From the NCBI RefSeq assembly GCF_003119115.1, contig NZ_CP022367.1:1787001-1851000 (forward strand): a stretch of 64,000 nucleotides of DNA, in the 5' to 3' direction. Below are positions 1 through 6,783 of this stretch, piece after piece. Made by a program: the position numbers and the translations under genes. Source of the stretch: Azospirillum sp. TSH58. GTDB lineage: Bacteria > Pseudomonadota > Alphaproteobacteria > Azospirillales > Azospirillaceae. How positions within the stretch are numbered: the stretch's first letter is position 1; every line of letters starts with the position of its first letter. Below the pieces are notes generated by a model. The model saw only the letters and a list, made by a program, of their open reading frames with translations, ran no database searches and was not told the origin of the DNA.

Positions 1-327
1 AACGAGCTGTTCGACGCCGTCCAGGCGGGGCGCAGCAAGGAGGCGCTGGGCGGCATTCTCGACAGCCTCGTCGCCTACACCAAGTCGCACTTCACCCATG
101 AGGAGGAGCATTTCGCCCGCCTCGGCTATCCGGACCGCGACGCCCACAAGGCGGAACACGACGCGCTGGCCAATCAGGTGCTGGAGGTGCAGCGCAAGTA
201 CCACGCCGGCGCCACCGCCACGCTGAGCATGGAGGTGATGAACTTCCTGAAGAACTGGTTGATCAAGCACATCCAGGGTACCGACAAGAAGTACGGCCCC
301 TTCCTGAAGGAAAAGGGCGTGGCGTAA
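1..327 (+). CDS. Bacteriohemerythrin (C-terminal part, 5' cut by window edge)
   Basis: The frame is open from base 1 to a TAA stop and gives the last 108 residues of a hemerythrin-domain protein. Visible di-iron ligand motifs are HFTHEEEHF (the H..HxxxE part), a later AEHD histidine and a C-terminal KHIQGTD (H and D). Hemerythrins bind O2 at a non-haem di-iron centre. Bacterial single-domain forms are thought to carry or sense oxygen, and they are common in microaerophiles such as Azospirillum. The N-terminal first histidine lies outside the window. The family call is firm; whether other domains precede this part cannot be seen. Confidence 0.9.
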   Translation, partial: NELFDAVQAGRSKEALGGILDSLVAYTKSHFTHEEEHFARLGYPDRDAHKAEHDALANQVLEVQRKYHAGATATLSMEVMNFLKNWLIKHIQGTDKKYGPFLKEKGVA

Positions 328-748
328 AGGGCCATTTCCCGAAGGGCGATGGCCGGGGCAGGACGTCCCGGACCGCTCCCTTCTTCTGTCGGACAATGGG
401 GGTTTCCCCGTCCGCGTCGCGCCTCAACCCGGCAGGTCCGTCGCCGGGCGTCGGGAACTCTTGGCCTGGGCCGGGGTTCATGAGGTGACGGATGACTCCT
501 GAATGGCTCCGTCATCGCGCAATTCCGGCGAAGGTGCGCCGATGAACCGATGGCCGACACGGAGCCGTCCCGCCACCAGCGCCCGGGCCAACCGCGCCGG
601 CGCCGTCAGCGCGTGCCGCCGCGAATCCGTTCCCCGCTCTCCTGATCCCTCCATCGCCGCCCGGCTTTCCGCGGCGCCGCCGTCGTGCGCCATCGCCGCC
701 TGAACATGACGATCCGGAGACACACGCAACCGTCACAGGGTCAAAACC
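328..748. other. Intergenic region without a recognisable gene
   Basis: These 421 bases carry only short shadow ORFs of proline/arginine-rich composition. A small dyad at 330-354 (GGCCAT...ATGGCC with an inner CCC-GAA-GGG) follows the hemerythrin stop and could help end its transcript, but no T-run follows it. I saw no promoter that I would defend for the membrane cluster starting at 749. Confidence 0.5.
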
Positions 749-1402
749 ATGGAAGAACAGTGGCTGCTCAAGGCGAAATTCGTTGCCTTCAACCTGACCA
801 TTTCGGCATTCGTTTTCGTTCTGTACGCTCAGGGGTGGCTGGACCGGGTTCTGACCGGGCACATCGCCGTGGCGACCGCGATCATCGGGATCGTCTTCCT
901 GGTCGGCCTCGTGATGTCGGCCTATCGGGTGTGGAAGATCGGCGGTGAGCTGGACCGGGCCAAGGTCGGCGGCGGGCGGCTGATGAAGGTGGAGAGCGAG
1001 CGCGCCCTGGAAATCCGCCTGTTCTCGCGGATCTCGCATCTCCAGCACATCGCCAACGCGCTGGGCATGCTCGGCCTGATCGGCACGGCCTGGGGCTTCA
1101 GCCTGTTCGCCGCGAACATCACGCCGGACATGGTGGGCAACGCCGCGTCGGCCGGCGCCATGGTGACCACGCTGGCGAGCGGGCTGGGCGTGGCGATCTA
1201 CGCCACGATGCTCGGCGGCGCCCTGTGCCTGTGGACCACCTGCAACCTGCAGCTTCTGCGCGGGGCGACGGCGTCCCTGTGCGCGCTGATCATGGACGAG
1301 GCCCACGCACGCTCCCGCCTTGCTCCGCGGACGGGGACGCCGGACTTCGCCGCGACGCAAGCGGCCCCCTACGGCGCCCTGCGCGGTGAGGCCACACCAT
1401 GA
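749..1402 (+). CDS. MotA/TolQ/ExbB-type proton channel family membrane protein
   Basis: This 217-residue protein has two N-terminal membrane segments (about residues 12-30 and 38-58), a short cytoplasmic stretch, then two more (about 105-125 and 140-170). The motif LGLIGTAWGF matches the GLxGTVWG signature of TolQ/ExbB third helices. The later LASGLGVAIYATMLG helix matches the fourth. Family members form the pentameric stator that conducts protons and powers an ExbD/TolR partner. Its ATGA overlap with the next gene, which has the topology of such a partner, supports this. It is shorter than typical TolQ (about 230 residues). No tonB or tol genes are adjacent, so the energised process is unknown. 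Confidence 0.75.
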   Translation: MEEQWLLKAKFVAFNLTISAFVFVLYAQGWLDRVLTGHIAVATAIIGIVFLVGLVMSAYRVWKIGGELDRAKVGGGRLMKVESERALEIRLFSRISHLQHIANALGMLGLIGTAWGFSLFAANITPDMVGNAASAGAMVTTLASGLGVAIYATMLGGALCLWTTCNLQLLRGATASLCALIMDEAHARSRLAPRTGTPDFAATQAAPYGALRGEATP

Positions 1403-2031
1403 ATGATTTCCTGGGTGAGGACCAAACCGGCGTGCTCGTCGCGCGGGACCTGCTGACGCTGTTGCTGTGCGGCTTCGTCGCCTGCGCGGTTCTGGCGGTC
1501 CCCTTCATCAACGAGGCCAAGAAGACCGAGGCCAACCAGCAGAACGAATCCTCCTCCGCGGCGGCGGGCATGGAGCCGCCGGGAAACGTCATCATCGAGG
1601 CGCGCTGGGACGACAAGCTGCGCAGCGACGTCGATCTGTGGGTGCAGGCGCCGGGGGACGTGCCGGTCGGCTACTCGAACAAGTCGGGGCTGATCTTCAA
1701 CCTGCTGCGCGATGATCTGGGCGCCTACGCCGATCCCACGGAGATCAATTTCGAAACCTCCTATTCGCGGGGCATTCCTCCGGGGGAATACACGGTAAAC
1801 GTGCATATGTTCCGCAATCTGGAGAATGTGTTTCCCATCTGGGTCCGGGTGGTCGCCCGCGTGAAGGCGGAGCATGAATCGGGGGCCGCCACCATCGCCG
1901 CCACGCGCGTCCGGCTGGACCACGAAGGGCAGGAGATCACCGCCTTCCGCTTCAACCTGACCGAACGGGGCGAGCTGGTGCCGGGGTCCCTGAACGCCGT
2001 GTTCAAGCCGCTGCGCTCGGCGAAGAATTGA
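1399..2031 (+). CDS. ExbD/TolR-like membrane protein with a YfaP-like (DUF2135-like) periplasmic domain
   Basis: Translationally coupled to the channel protein by an ATGA overlap. Residues about 17-37 form one membrane helix that begins with an Asp (ARDLLTLLL), like the proton-carrying Asp at the start of the ExbD/TolR helix. The following periplasmic part is not the usual ExbD fold by eye. It contains DVDLWVQAPGD, NFETSYSRGIPPGEYTVNVHMF and later beta-rich segments that resemble YfaP/DUF2135-type domains. I infer a stator partner whose periplasmic sensor or binding domain has been exchanged. The DUF2135 resemblance is from memory and needs a profile search. Confidence 0.6.
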   Translation: MNDFLGEDQTGVLVARDLLTLLLCGFVACAVLAVPFINEAKKTEANQQNESSSAAAGMEPPGNVIIEARWDDKLRSDVDLWVQAPGDVPVGYSNKSGLIFNLLRDDLGAYADPTEINFETSYSRGIPPGEYTVNVHMFRNLENVFPIWVRVVARVKAEHESGAATIAATRVRLDHEGQEITAFRFNLTERGELVPGSLNAVFKPLRSAKN

Positions 2032-2053
2032 CCCGTCGGATCGAGAGTGCGCC

Positions 2054-2590
2054 ATGGAAAGCCTGACCGTCATCTTCGGCTTCGTCGCCGTCGTCACCTT
2101 GCTGCTCGTCCTGTCGGCCCTGCGCTGGACGCGCAGCCGGATGGCGCGTGTGGTGATCCTGCTGCTGTTCGCCCTGCTGCTGCCGGCGGCCTACGCCGCG
2201 CCGGCGGCGCTGCTGGGCCGGGCCAAGCCGGTCACGCTGGAATGGATGGGGGCCAATGTCCGCGAGGCGAAGGTGCTGAGCGCCACGCTGGTGGAGAACG
2301 AAGCGATCTATCTCACCCTCCTCTGGGAGCAGGCGCCCAACCTCTACCGCCTGCCCTGGGATCGCCGCATGGCGGAGCAGTTGCAGGAGGCCCAGCGGGA
2401 GGCCCAGCGCAACGGCACAAACCCGATGATGCGGCTGCCCTTCGAGCGGTCCTGGGACGACCGGGAACCGCGCTTTTACGCGCAGCCGCAGCCGAAGATG
2501 CCGGACAAGCCCTATGAGAACGCGCCCGGCAACGGCGGGCCGGGCGGCAATCCGGGAATCGAGTTCCAGCACCCCGGTCAGCCGACCTGA
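2054..2590 (+). CDS. Membrane-anchored protein of unknown function, third gene of ExbB/D-like cluster
   Basis: 178 residues, starting 22 bases after the previous stop. Two hydrophobic segments (about residues 5-24 and 32-52) are followed by a soluble domain with WEQAPNLYRLPWDR and a Pro/Gly-rich tail. I do not recognise a family. The tight spacing and shared direction imply co-transcription with the two upstream genes, so it probably works with the putative proton-driven stator. The tail (NGGPGGNPG) looks disordered. Confidence 0.6.
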   Translation: MESLTVIFGFVAVVTLLLVLSALRWTRSRMARVVILLLFALLLPAAYAAPAALLGRAKPVTLEWMGANVREAKVLSATLVENEAIYLTLLWEQAPNLYRLPWDRRMAEQLQEAQREAQRNGTNPMMRLPFERSWDDREPRFYAQPQPKMPDKPYENAPGNGGPGGNPGIEFQHPGQPT

Positions 2591-2717
2591 GACTCCCGGT
2601 GGGCCATTGGCGCCTGATGGCCGCATTCCGTCACGGCCTTCGTGCAGGCCCCTTGAAGGCGGGGTGCGGCCTCGTCTACGGTTCCGCGATTCCGTCCGCC
2701 CGAGCAAAGAGAGTCCC

Positions 2718-3206
2718 ATGCCGTCCTTCGACATCGTGTCCAAGACCGACATCCACGAAATCGACAACGCGCTGAACGGCATGCGCCGCGAGATCGAGAC
2801 CCGGTTCGACTTCAAGGGCTCGCGCTGCACCGTGGAGCGCACCGAGAACGACATCACCCTGCTGGCCGACGACGCCCCCAAGCTGGAGCAGATGCAGGAG
2901 CTGCTGCGGGTCTATGTGACCCGGCGGAAGCTGGACGCTGGGGCGCTCGACTATTCCAAGCCGCCGGAGCGGGCGGCGGGCGACGCGCTGCGCCAGACCG
3001 TCACCGTCAAGCAGGGCATCGCCCAGGACCTCGGCAAGACCATCGTCAAGGCGATCAAGGACGCCAAGATGAAGGTCCAGGTCTCCATCCAGGGCGACGA
3101 GCTGCGCGTCACCGGCAAGAAGCGCGACGACCTCCAGGACGCCATCGCCCTGGTGCGCGGGCTGAAGATCGAGCAGCCCCTGCAGTATGTGAACTTCCGG
3201 GACTGA
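2718..3206 (+). CDS. yajQ: YajQ family nucleotide/c-di-GMP-binding protein
   Basis: 162 residues, the normal family length. The opening MPSFDIVSKTDIHEIDNA, the FDFKGS motif and the ending LQYVNFRD are diagnostic of YajQ. The fold is a tandem RNP-like alpha/beta repeat. Homologs bind tRNA/nucleotides, and in Xanthomonas a YajQ protein is a c-di-GMP effector. The ATG at 2718 is preceded by an AAAGAGAG ribosome-binding stretch. The upstream extension of the same frame is arginine/proline-rich noncoding sequence and was not used. Whether this copy binds c-di-GMP is not shown by sequence. Confidence 0.93.
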   Translation: MPSFDIVSKTDIHEIDNALNGMRREIETRFDFKGSRCTVERTENDITLLADDAPKLEQMQELLRVYVTRRKLDAGALDYSKPPERAAGDALRQTVTVKQGIAQDLGKTIVKAIKDAKMKVQVSIQGDELRVTGKKRDDLQDAIALVRGLKIEQPLQYVNFRD

Positions 3207-3236
3207 GGACCGGCAAGGGCACCGCAGGGGCGGTTT

Positions 3237-3299
3237 TTGCCGGTTGGCCGGTCATTCTTGCCGGTTGGGCGGAAATTTTTGCCGGGTGCGCGGGCGGCG
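3237..3299 (+). repeat. Three 21-bp imperfect direct repeats with TTGCCGG cores
   Basis: TTGCCGGTTGG occurs at 3237-3247 and 3258-3268, and TTGCCGGGTGC at 3279-3289. The copies start exactly 21 bases apart, which is two DNA helical turns, so they face the same side. They lie about 100 bases upstream of the gene at 3395 and after the yajQ stop. The first two units are more similar to each other than to the third. This is compatible with a phased protein-binding array, but no binding protein is known. Confidence 0.55.
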
Positions 3300-3394
3300 A
3301 GGCCGCCGCACCACCCGCTTCTCCGCCCTTCCGACGATGGCCCGTCCCTTGCTTGCCCTGATCCGGCAGCCGAACGCCGCAGGGTCCACGCGCC

Positions 3395-3850
3395 ATGTCG
3401 ATACCGGCCAACGCCGACGCTTCCCAGTTGATGCGCATCCGGGCTGAAGAGCTTCTGGAGCGCAAAGGCACGGGTGCGCCCCGGCAGGCGGGGGAACTCG
3501 CCGGCCAGTTCGCCGCGATGCTGGAGCAGTTGAACGGCGTCGGGGGTGAGGACGGCGCGGCGGGCCTGATGGCGTCCTCCGCAACCGGTCCGGTGACGGG
3601 AAGTTCCGCGATCGCCCATCGGCTGGGCGTCGGCGCCGTCAGTGTCTTCGCGCAGAGCGGTGCGGACGAGGCATCGGGCGGCCAGACCGCCGAAGGCCAC
3701 ACGCCCGATATGAAGGCGCCCAACGCCGAAGAGGCCATGCAGGTGGTGCAGAGCGCGCTCCAGGCCGAAAGCGCGCCGAACTTCCGCTGGCTGACCACGC
3801 TGCTGACCCAGGGCGTTCCCGACCGCATGACGTCGGGGTCGGCCCAGTGA
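3395..3850 (+). CDS. Hypothetical protein
   Basis: 151 residues, soluble, without signal peptide or membrane helix. Its composition is rich in Ala, Gly and Ser, with a predicted helical N-terminus (ELAGQFAAMLEQLNG) and a C-terminal helix (NFRWLTTLLTQG). Codon use is normal for the neighbourhood, with strong third-position GC. I do not recognise a family. Its stop faces the stop of the M23 peptidase 15 bases away, so the two genes converge. The phased 21-bp repeats upstream may control it. Confidence 0.5.
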   Translation: MSIPANADASQLMRIRAEELLERKGTGAPRQAGELAGQFAAMLEQLNGVGGEDGAAGLMASSATGPVTGSSAIAHRLGVGAVSVFAQSGADEASGGQTAEGHTPDMKAPNAEEAMQVVQSALQAESAPNFRWLTTLLTQGVPDRMTSGSAQ

Positions 3851-3865
3851 CGAAAAGGTCGGGCG

Positions 3866-4876
3866 TCAGCGGACGTCCAGCCGGCGCTCCAGCGTGACCA
3901 CCGTCTTGCCGTCGCGGGCCAGCGTCACGATGCCCTTGTAGGGTCCCTTGGGCCATCCGGACGCCGGGCGCTTCAGCCCCTGATAGGCGAACCAGACGGC
4001 CTTGTCCCCGGTGATGCCCTTGCTGTTGTCGAACAGGGGGCGTCCATCGCCGTCGAGGATGCGGATCCGCTGGGTGTCGCCGTCGCGGACGCCCATGATG
4101 TCGGACCACAGCACCAGCATGGGGGAGTCCTGGGTCAGCGTCTCCCCGGCGAACTCGCCGTGGCGGGCCGGTTCGGCTTCCGGGACGCGGCTGGTGGCGA
4201 AGCCGGCGCCGAGGCCGGCGGTCGGGCGGTAGGCCAGCGCCTTGGCCGTGGCGGCGGTCCACAGCGGCTTCATGGCTTGGCCGCAGGCGGTGAAGGGCTG
4301 CTGGCCGACGAAGGGGTCGACGACCGCGCCGTTGTGGCGCACGCCGAAATGCAGATGGGGGAACTCGGTCAATCCCGACAGCCCGACCTCGCCCAGCCGT
4401 TGCCCGGCCTCCACCCGCTGGCCGGGGGTGACCGCGACGCTGCCGCGCTTCATGTGCAGATAGGCGGTCTGCCAACCGTCGCCATGCTCGATGATGACGG
4501 CGTTGCCGCCCCCGACCTTCATCACCGTGTCGCGTCCGATGACGTTGACGTTCACGTCGTCCATGCCGTCGCGCACCCGCAGGACGGTGCCCGCGGCGGC
4601 GGCCAGCACGGCGACACCCTTATCCATCGCCGTGTAGTCGGGCAGGCGGAAGTCCGTGCCGTCATGGCCGTCGTAGCTCAGCCGCCCGCAGGCATGGTCG
4701 CGCCAGCCGGGGCCGGAGTCCTCGTCGACGTAGTTCTGGATGAAGCAGGTCTCCCCGACCCGGCAGTCGACCGGCAGCCCGAAGGCCGGCGCCTCCGCCG
4801 CCGCGGGGCCGGCAATGGCCAGCGCGCCCAGGAACAGGCTTGCGGACAGGACGGTGGTGAGCGCGGCGCGGATCAT
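3866..4876 (-). CDS. M23 family metallopeptidase (secreted)
   Basis: 336 residues from the ATG at 4876, chosen because it opens a clean signal peptide (MIRAALTTVLSASLFLGALA ending in AxA near residue 28). An upstream in-frame ATG would bury that signal. The zinc and catalytic motifs of LytM/M23 endopeptidases are present: GHDGTDF (HxxxD) and HLHFG (HxH). The domain occupies about residues 70-190. A C-terminal region of about 100 residues may be a beta-sandwich. It likely cuts peptidoglycan cross-bridges or acts on periplasmic substrates. Confidence 0.85.
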   Translation of the reverse strand: MIRAALTTVLSASLFLGALAIAGPAAAEAPAFGLPVDCRVGETCFIQNYVDEDSGPGWRDHACGRLSYDGHDGTDFRLPDYTAMDKGVAVLAAAAGTVLRVRDGMDDVNVNVIGRDTVMKVGGGNAVIIEHGDGWQTAYLHMKRGSVAVTPGQRVEAGQRLGEVGLSGLTEFPHLHFGVRHNGAVVDPFVGQQPFTACGQAMKPLWTAATAKALAYRPTAGLGAGFATSRVPEAEPARHGEFAGETLTQDSPMLVLWSDIMGVRDGDTQRIRILDGDGRPLFDNSKGITGDKAVWFAYQGLKRPASGWPKGPYKGIVTLARDGKTVVTLERRLDVR

Positions 4877-4992
4877 GCGGGCTTCCCGGGGATGTGGGTG
4901 GATTTGCGGGGGCAGGGTGAGGCAACCCCCGTTCCGACGCAACCGCAAGGAAGCCATACGCCGCCCGGCCGGAGCCCTCCACCCAAAGCCCT

Positions 4993-5367
4993 TCAGCCGC
5001 CGATCAGCACCGCGAGGACTTCGGAGGCCAGGACCGCGGGCTTGATCGGCTTGCGGACCATCCGGGCGACGCCCAGCTTGGTCAAGGCCTGCATGGTCAG
5101 TTCCGGCGGAACCCGCTCGTCGATTCCGGACAGGACGATGATCCGCAGGTCCGGTCGAAGGCTCTTGGCCGCCTGGATGACCTCGAACCCGTCATGATCG
5201 GGCATGATGAGGTCGGTGACCAGCAGATCGAACTCATGGAAGGTCAATGATTCGACGGCCGCCCGCGCGTCGGTGCAGCCGGTCACGCTGTTGCCTTCCT
5301 TCTCCAGGATCTTGGTGACGATGCTGAGGGATACCGGGTCGTCATCGACGACAAGGATGTCGGCCAT
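4993..5367 (-). CDS. Stand-alone response regulator receiver (CheY-like)
   Basis: 124 residues consisting only of a receiver domain. The acidic pocket VVDDD, phospho-acceptor Asp52 (LLVTDLIMPDHDG), a Ser in LSGID and Lys in VRKPIKP are all present. The ATG at 5367 is preferred over the one 18 bases upstream because AAGGGCGGA lies at the right distance before it. No output domain is present, so it acts by protein-protein contact or in a phosphorelay. It is divergent from rpoH, and the kinase partner is not adjacent. Confidence 0.9.
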   Translation of the reverse strand: MADILVVDDDPVSLSIVTKILEKEGNSVTGCTDARAAVESLTFHEFDLLVTDLIMPDHDGFEVIQAAKSLRPDLRIIVLSGIDERVPPELTMQALTKLGVARMVRKPIKPAVLASEVLAVLIGG

Positions 5368-5509
5368 CGGAGTCCGCCCTTTCATAATTCGGTGTTAGGG
5401 TTCGGGGTATTGCCGACCTGAATAAGGCCGGGCTGGTTTACGCCCCGTTTATGAGCGGGGGCGGCCATGCAGCCACGTCAAGGCGCCCGACACTCGTACC
5501 CGCACGGCG

Positions 5510-5537
5510 TTGACTTGGCGTTCCGTACGCGTAAACT
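5510..5537 (+). promoter_or_regulatory. Sigma-70-type promoter of rpoH
   Basis: TTGACT at 5510-5515, a 16-base spacer, then TAAACT at 5532-5537, close to the TTGACA/TATAAT consensus. Transcription would begin near 5544 and leave a leader of about 78 bases before the rpoH ATG. This explains why the in-frame ATG at 5538 is unlikely to be the start. Confidence 0.6.
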
Positions 5538-5621
5538 ATGAGGTGCCTTCATGGAGAGGGCGCCGGTCGCCCATCACGGGGACCGGCGGATTGGGTCATA
5601 TCGCTTCAAAGAGGATGTGAC

Positions 5622-6497
5622 ATGAGCACCGCATTGACACTGACCACGCCTTTTCCCGGCGAGTCGCTGTCCCGCTACATCGAGCAGGTCCACCGCTTCC
5701 CCGTTCTGGGCGCGGAGGAGGAGTATGTGTTGGCGACCGCGTGGCGCCAGCATGGCGACATGGAGGCGGCCCGCAAGCTGGTGACCAGCCATCTGCGTCT
5801 GGTCGTCAAGATCGCCACCGGCTTCCGCGGCTACGGCCTGCCGATGACCGATCTGGTCGGCGAGGGCAACATCGGCCTGATGACCGCCGTCCGCAAGTTC
5901 GAGCCGGACCGCGGCTTCCGCCTGTCCACCTACGCGATGTGGTGGATCAAGGCGTCGATCCAGGAATACATCCTGCGCTCCTGGAGCCTCGTGAAGCTGG
6001 GCACCACCGGCGCCCAGAAGAAGCTCTTCTTCGGCCTGTCCCGCCTGAAGCGCAAGCTGGGCGAGTTCGGCAACGGCGACCTGAAGCCGGAAAGCGTGTC
6101 CCGCATCGCCCAGGAACTCGACGTGCCGGAAAGCGACGTCGTGGCGGTGAACCGCCGCTTCGTCCAGCCGGTCGCCTCGCTCAACGCGCCGCTCTCCGCC
6201 GGGGAGGGGACCGCGGAGATGCAGGACTTCCTGCCCGACGAGCGTCCGAACGCCGAGGACAGCCTGCTGGAGCGCGACGAGGCGATGCACCGCAGCGCCA
6301 TGCTGCGCGACGCGATGGCGGTGCTGAAGGACCGCGAGCGCGACATCCTGACCGCCCGCCGTCTCAGCCCGTCGCCCAAGACGCTGGAGGATCTGGCCGC
6401 CGTTTACGGCGTCAGCCGCGAGCGCATCCGCCAGATCGAGGAGCGGGCTTTTCAAAAGCTGTCCCAGAGGGTGCGGGAACTCGCCGCAGCGGCGTAA
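5622..6497 (+). CDS. rpoH: RNA polymerase sigma-32 factor RpoH (heat shock)
   Basis: 291 residues. Region 2 has the LVKIATGFRGYGLPMTDLVGEGN core and the STYAMWWIKASIQEYIL helix. The RpoH box appears as QKKLFFGLSRLKRKL. Region 4 ends with the helix-turn-helix GVSRERIRQIEERAF. It directs RNA polymerase to heat-shock promoters (chaperones, Lon and other proteases), several of which lie in this window. The ATG at 5622 follows AGAGGATGTGAC. Upstream in-frame codons are rejected because they precede or overlap the likely transcription start. Azospirillum carries more than one RpoH, so the number suffix is not assigned. Confidence 0.93.
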   Translation: MSTALTLTTPFPGESLSRYIEQVHRFPVLGAEEEYVLATAWRQHGDMEAARKLVTSHLRLVVKIATGFRGYGLPMTDLVGEGNIGLMTAVRKFEPDRGFRLSTYAMWWIKASIQEYILRSWSLVKLGTTGAQKKLFFGLSRLKRKLGEFGNGDLKPESVSRIAQELDVPESDVVAVNRRFVQPVASLNAPLSAGEGTAEMQDFLPDERPNAEDSLLERDEAMHRSAMLRDAMAVLKDRERDILTARRLSPSPKTLEDLAAVYGVSRERIRQIEERAFQKLSQRVRELAAAA

Positions 6498-6675
6498 AGG
6501 GGGGCTTGTTGCCTCCCTCTCCGTCCTGATGTATACCGAAAGGCCTAGATTCTGGCGGGTTGGTTCGCGCCGTCGGCGCCGTTCCACCGCGTGAGACGGG
6601 ACGGCGTTCTCCTGCCTGCGGTTGTGGTGCGGGGAGTTGCGGATGCAGCAGATGTTGTGATTTCGCCGCAATTTG

Positions 6676-6704
6676 TTGGAAAACGGTCCGCAAGCCGTCA
6701 TAAT
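6676..6704 (+). promoter_or_regulatory. Probable promoter of the PAS-GGDEF-EAL gene
   Basis: TTGGAA (6676-6681), 17-base spacer, CATAAT (6699-6704), in an otherwise gene-free 286-base stretch after rpoH. It sits about 80 bases upstream of the proposed start of the signalling gene. Confidence 0.45.
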
Positions 6705-6783
6705 GACAACTCAGTTTCTGTGCACCCCTGGGGGGCGGGTTTGGTTTCCAGCCCCGGGGGCGCCTTGGTGAGCGGGTACGGTT

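Noticed and set aside
330..354. Hairpin after the hemerythrin gene
   Set aside because: Short stem and no T-run; not called a terminator.
3225..3241. Possible sigma-54 promoter (GG-N10-GC with TTTTTGCC)
   Set aside because: GG and GC spacing fits, but the -24 element deviates at several positions; other GG/GC pairs in the repeat array have wrong spacing.
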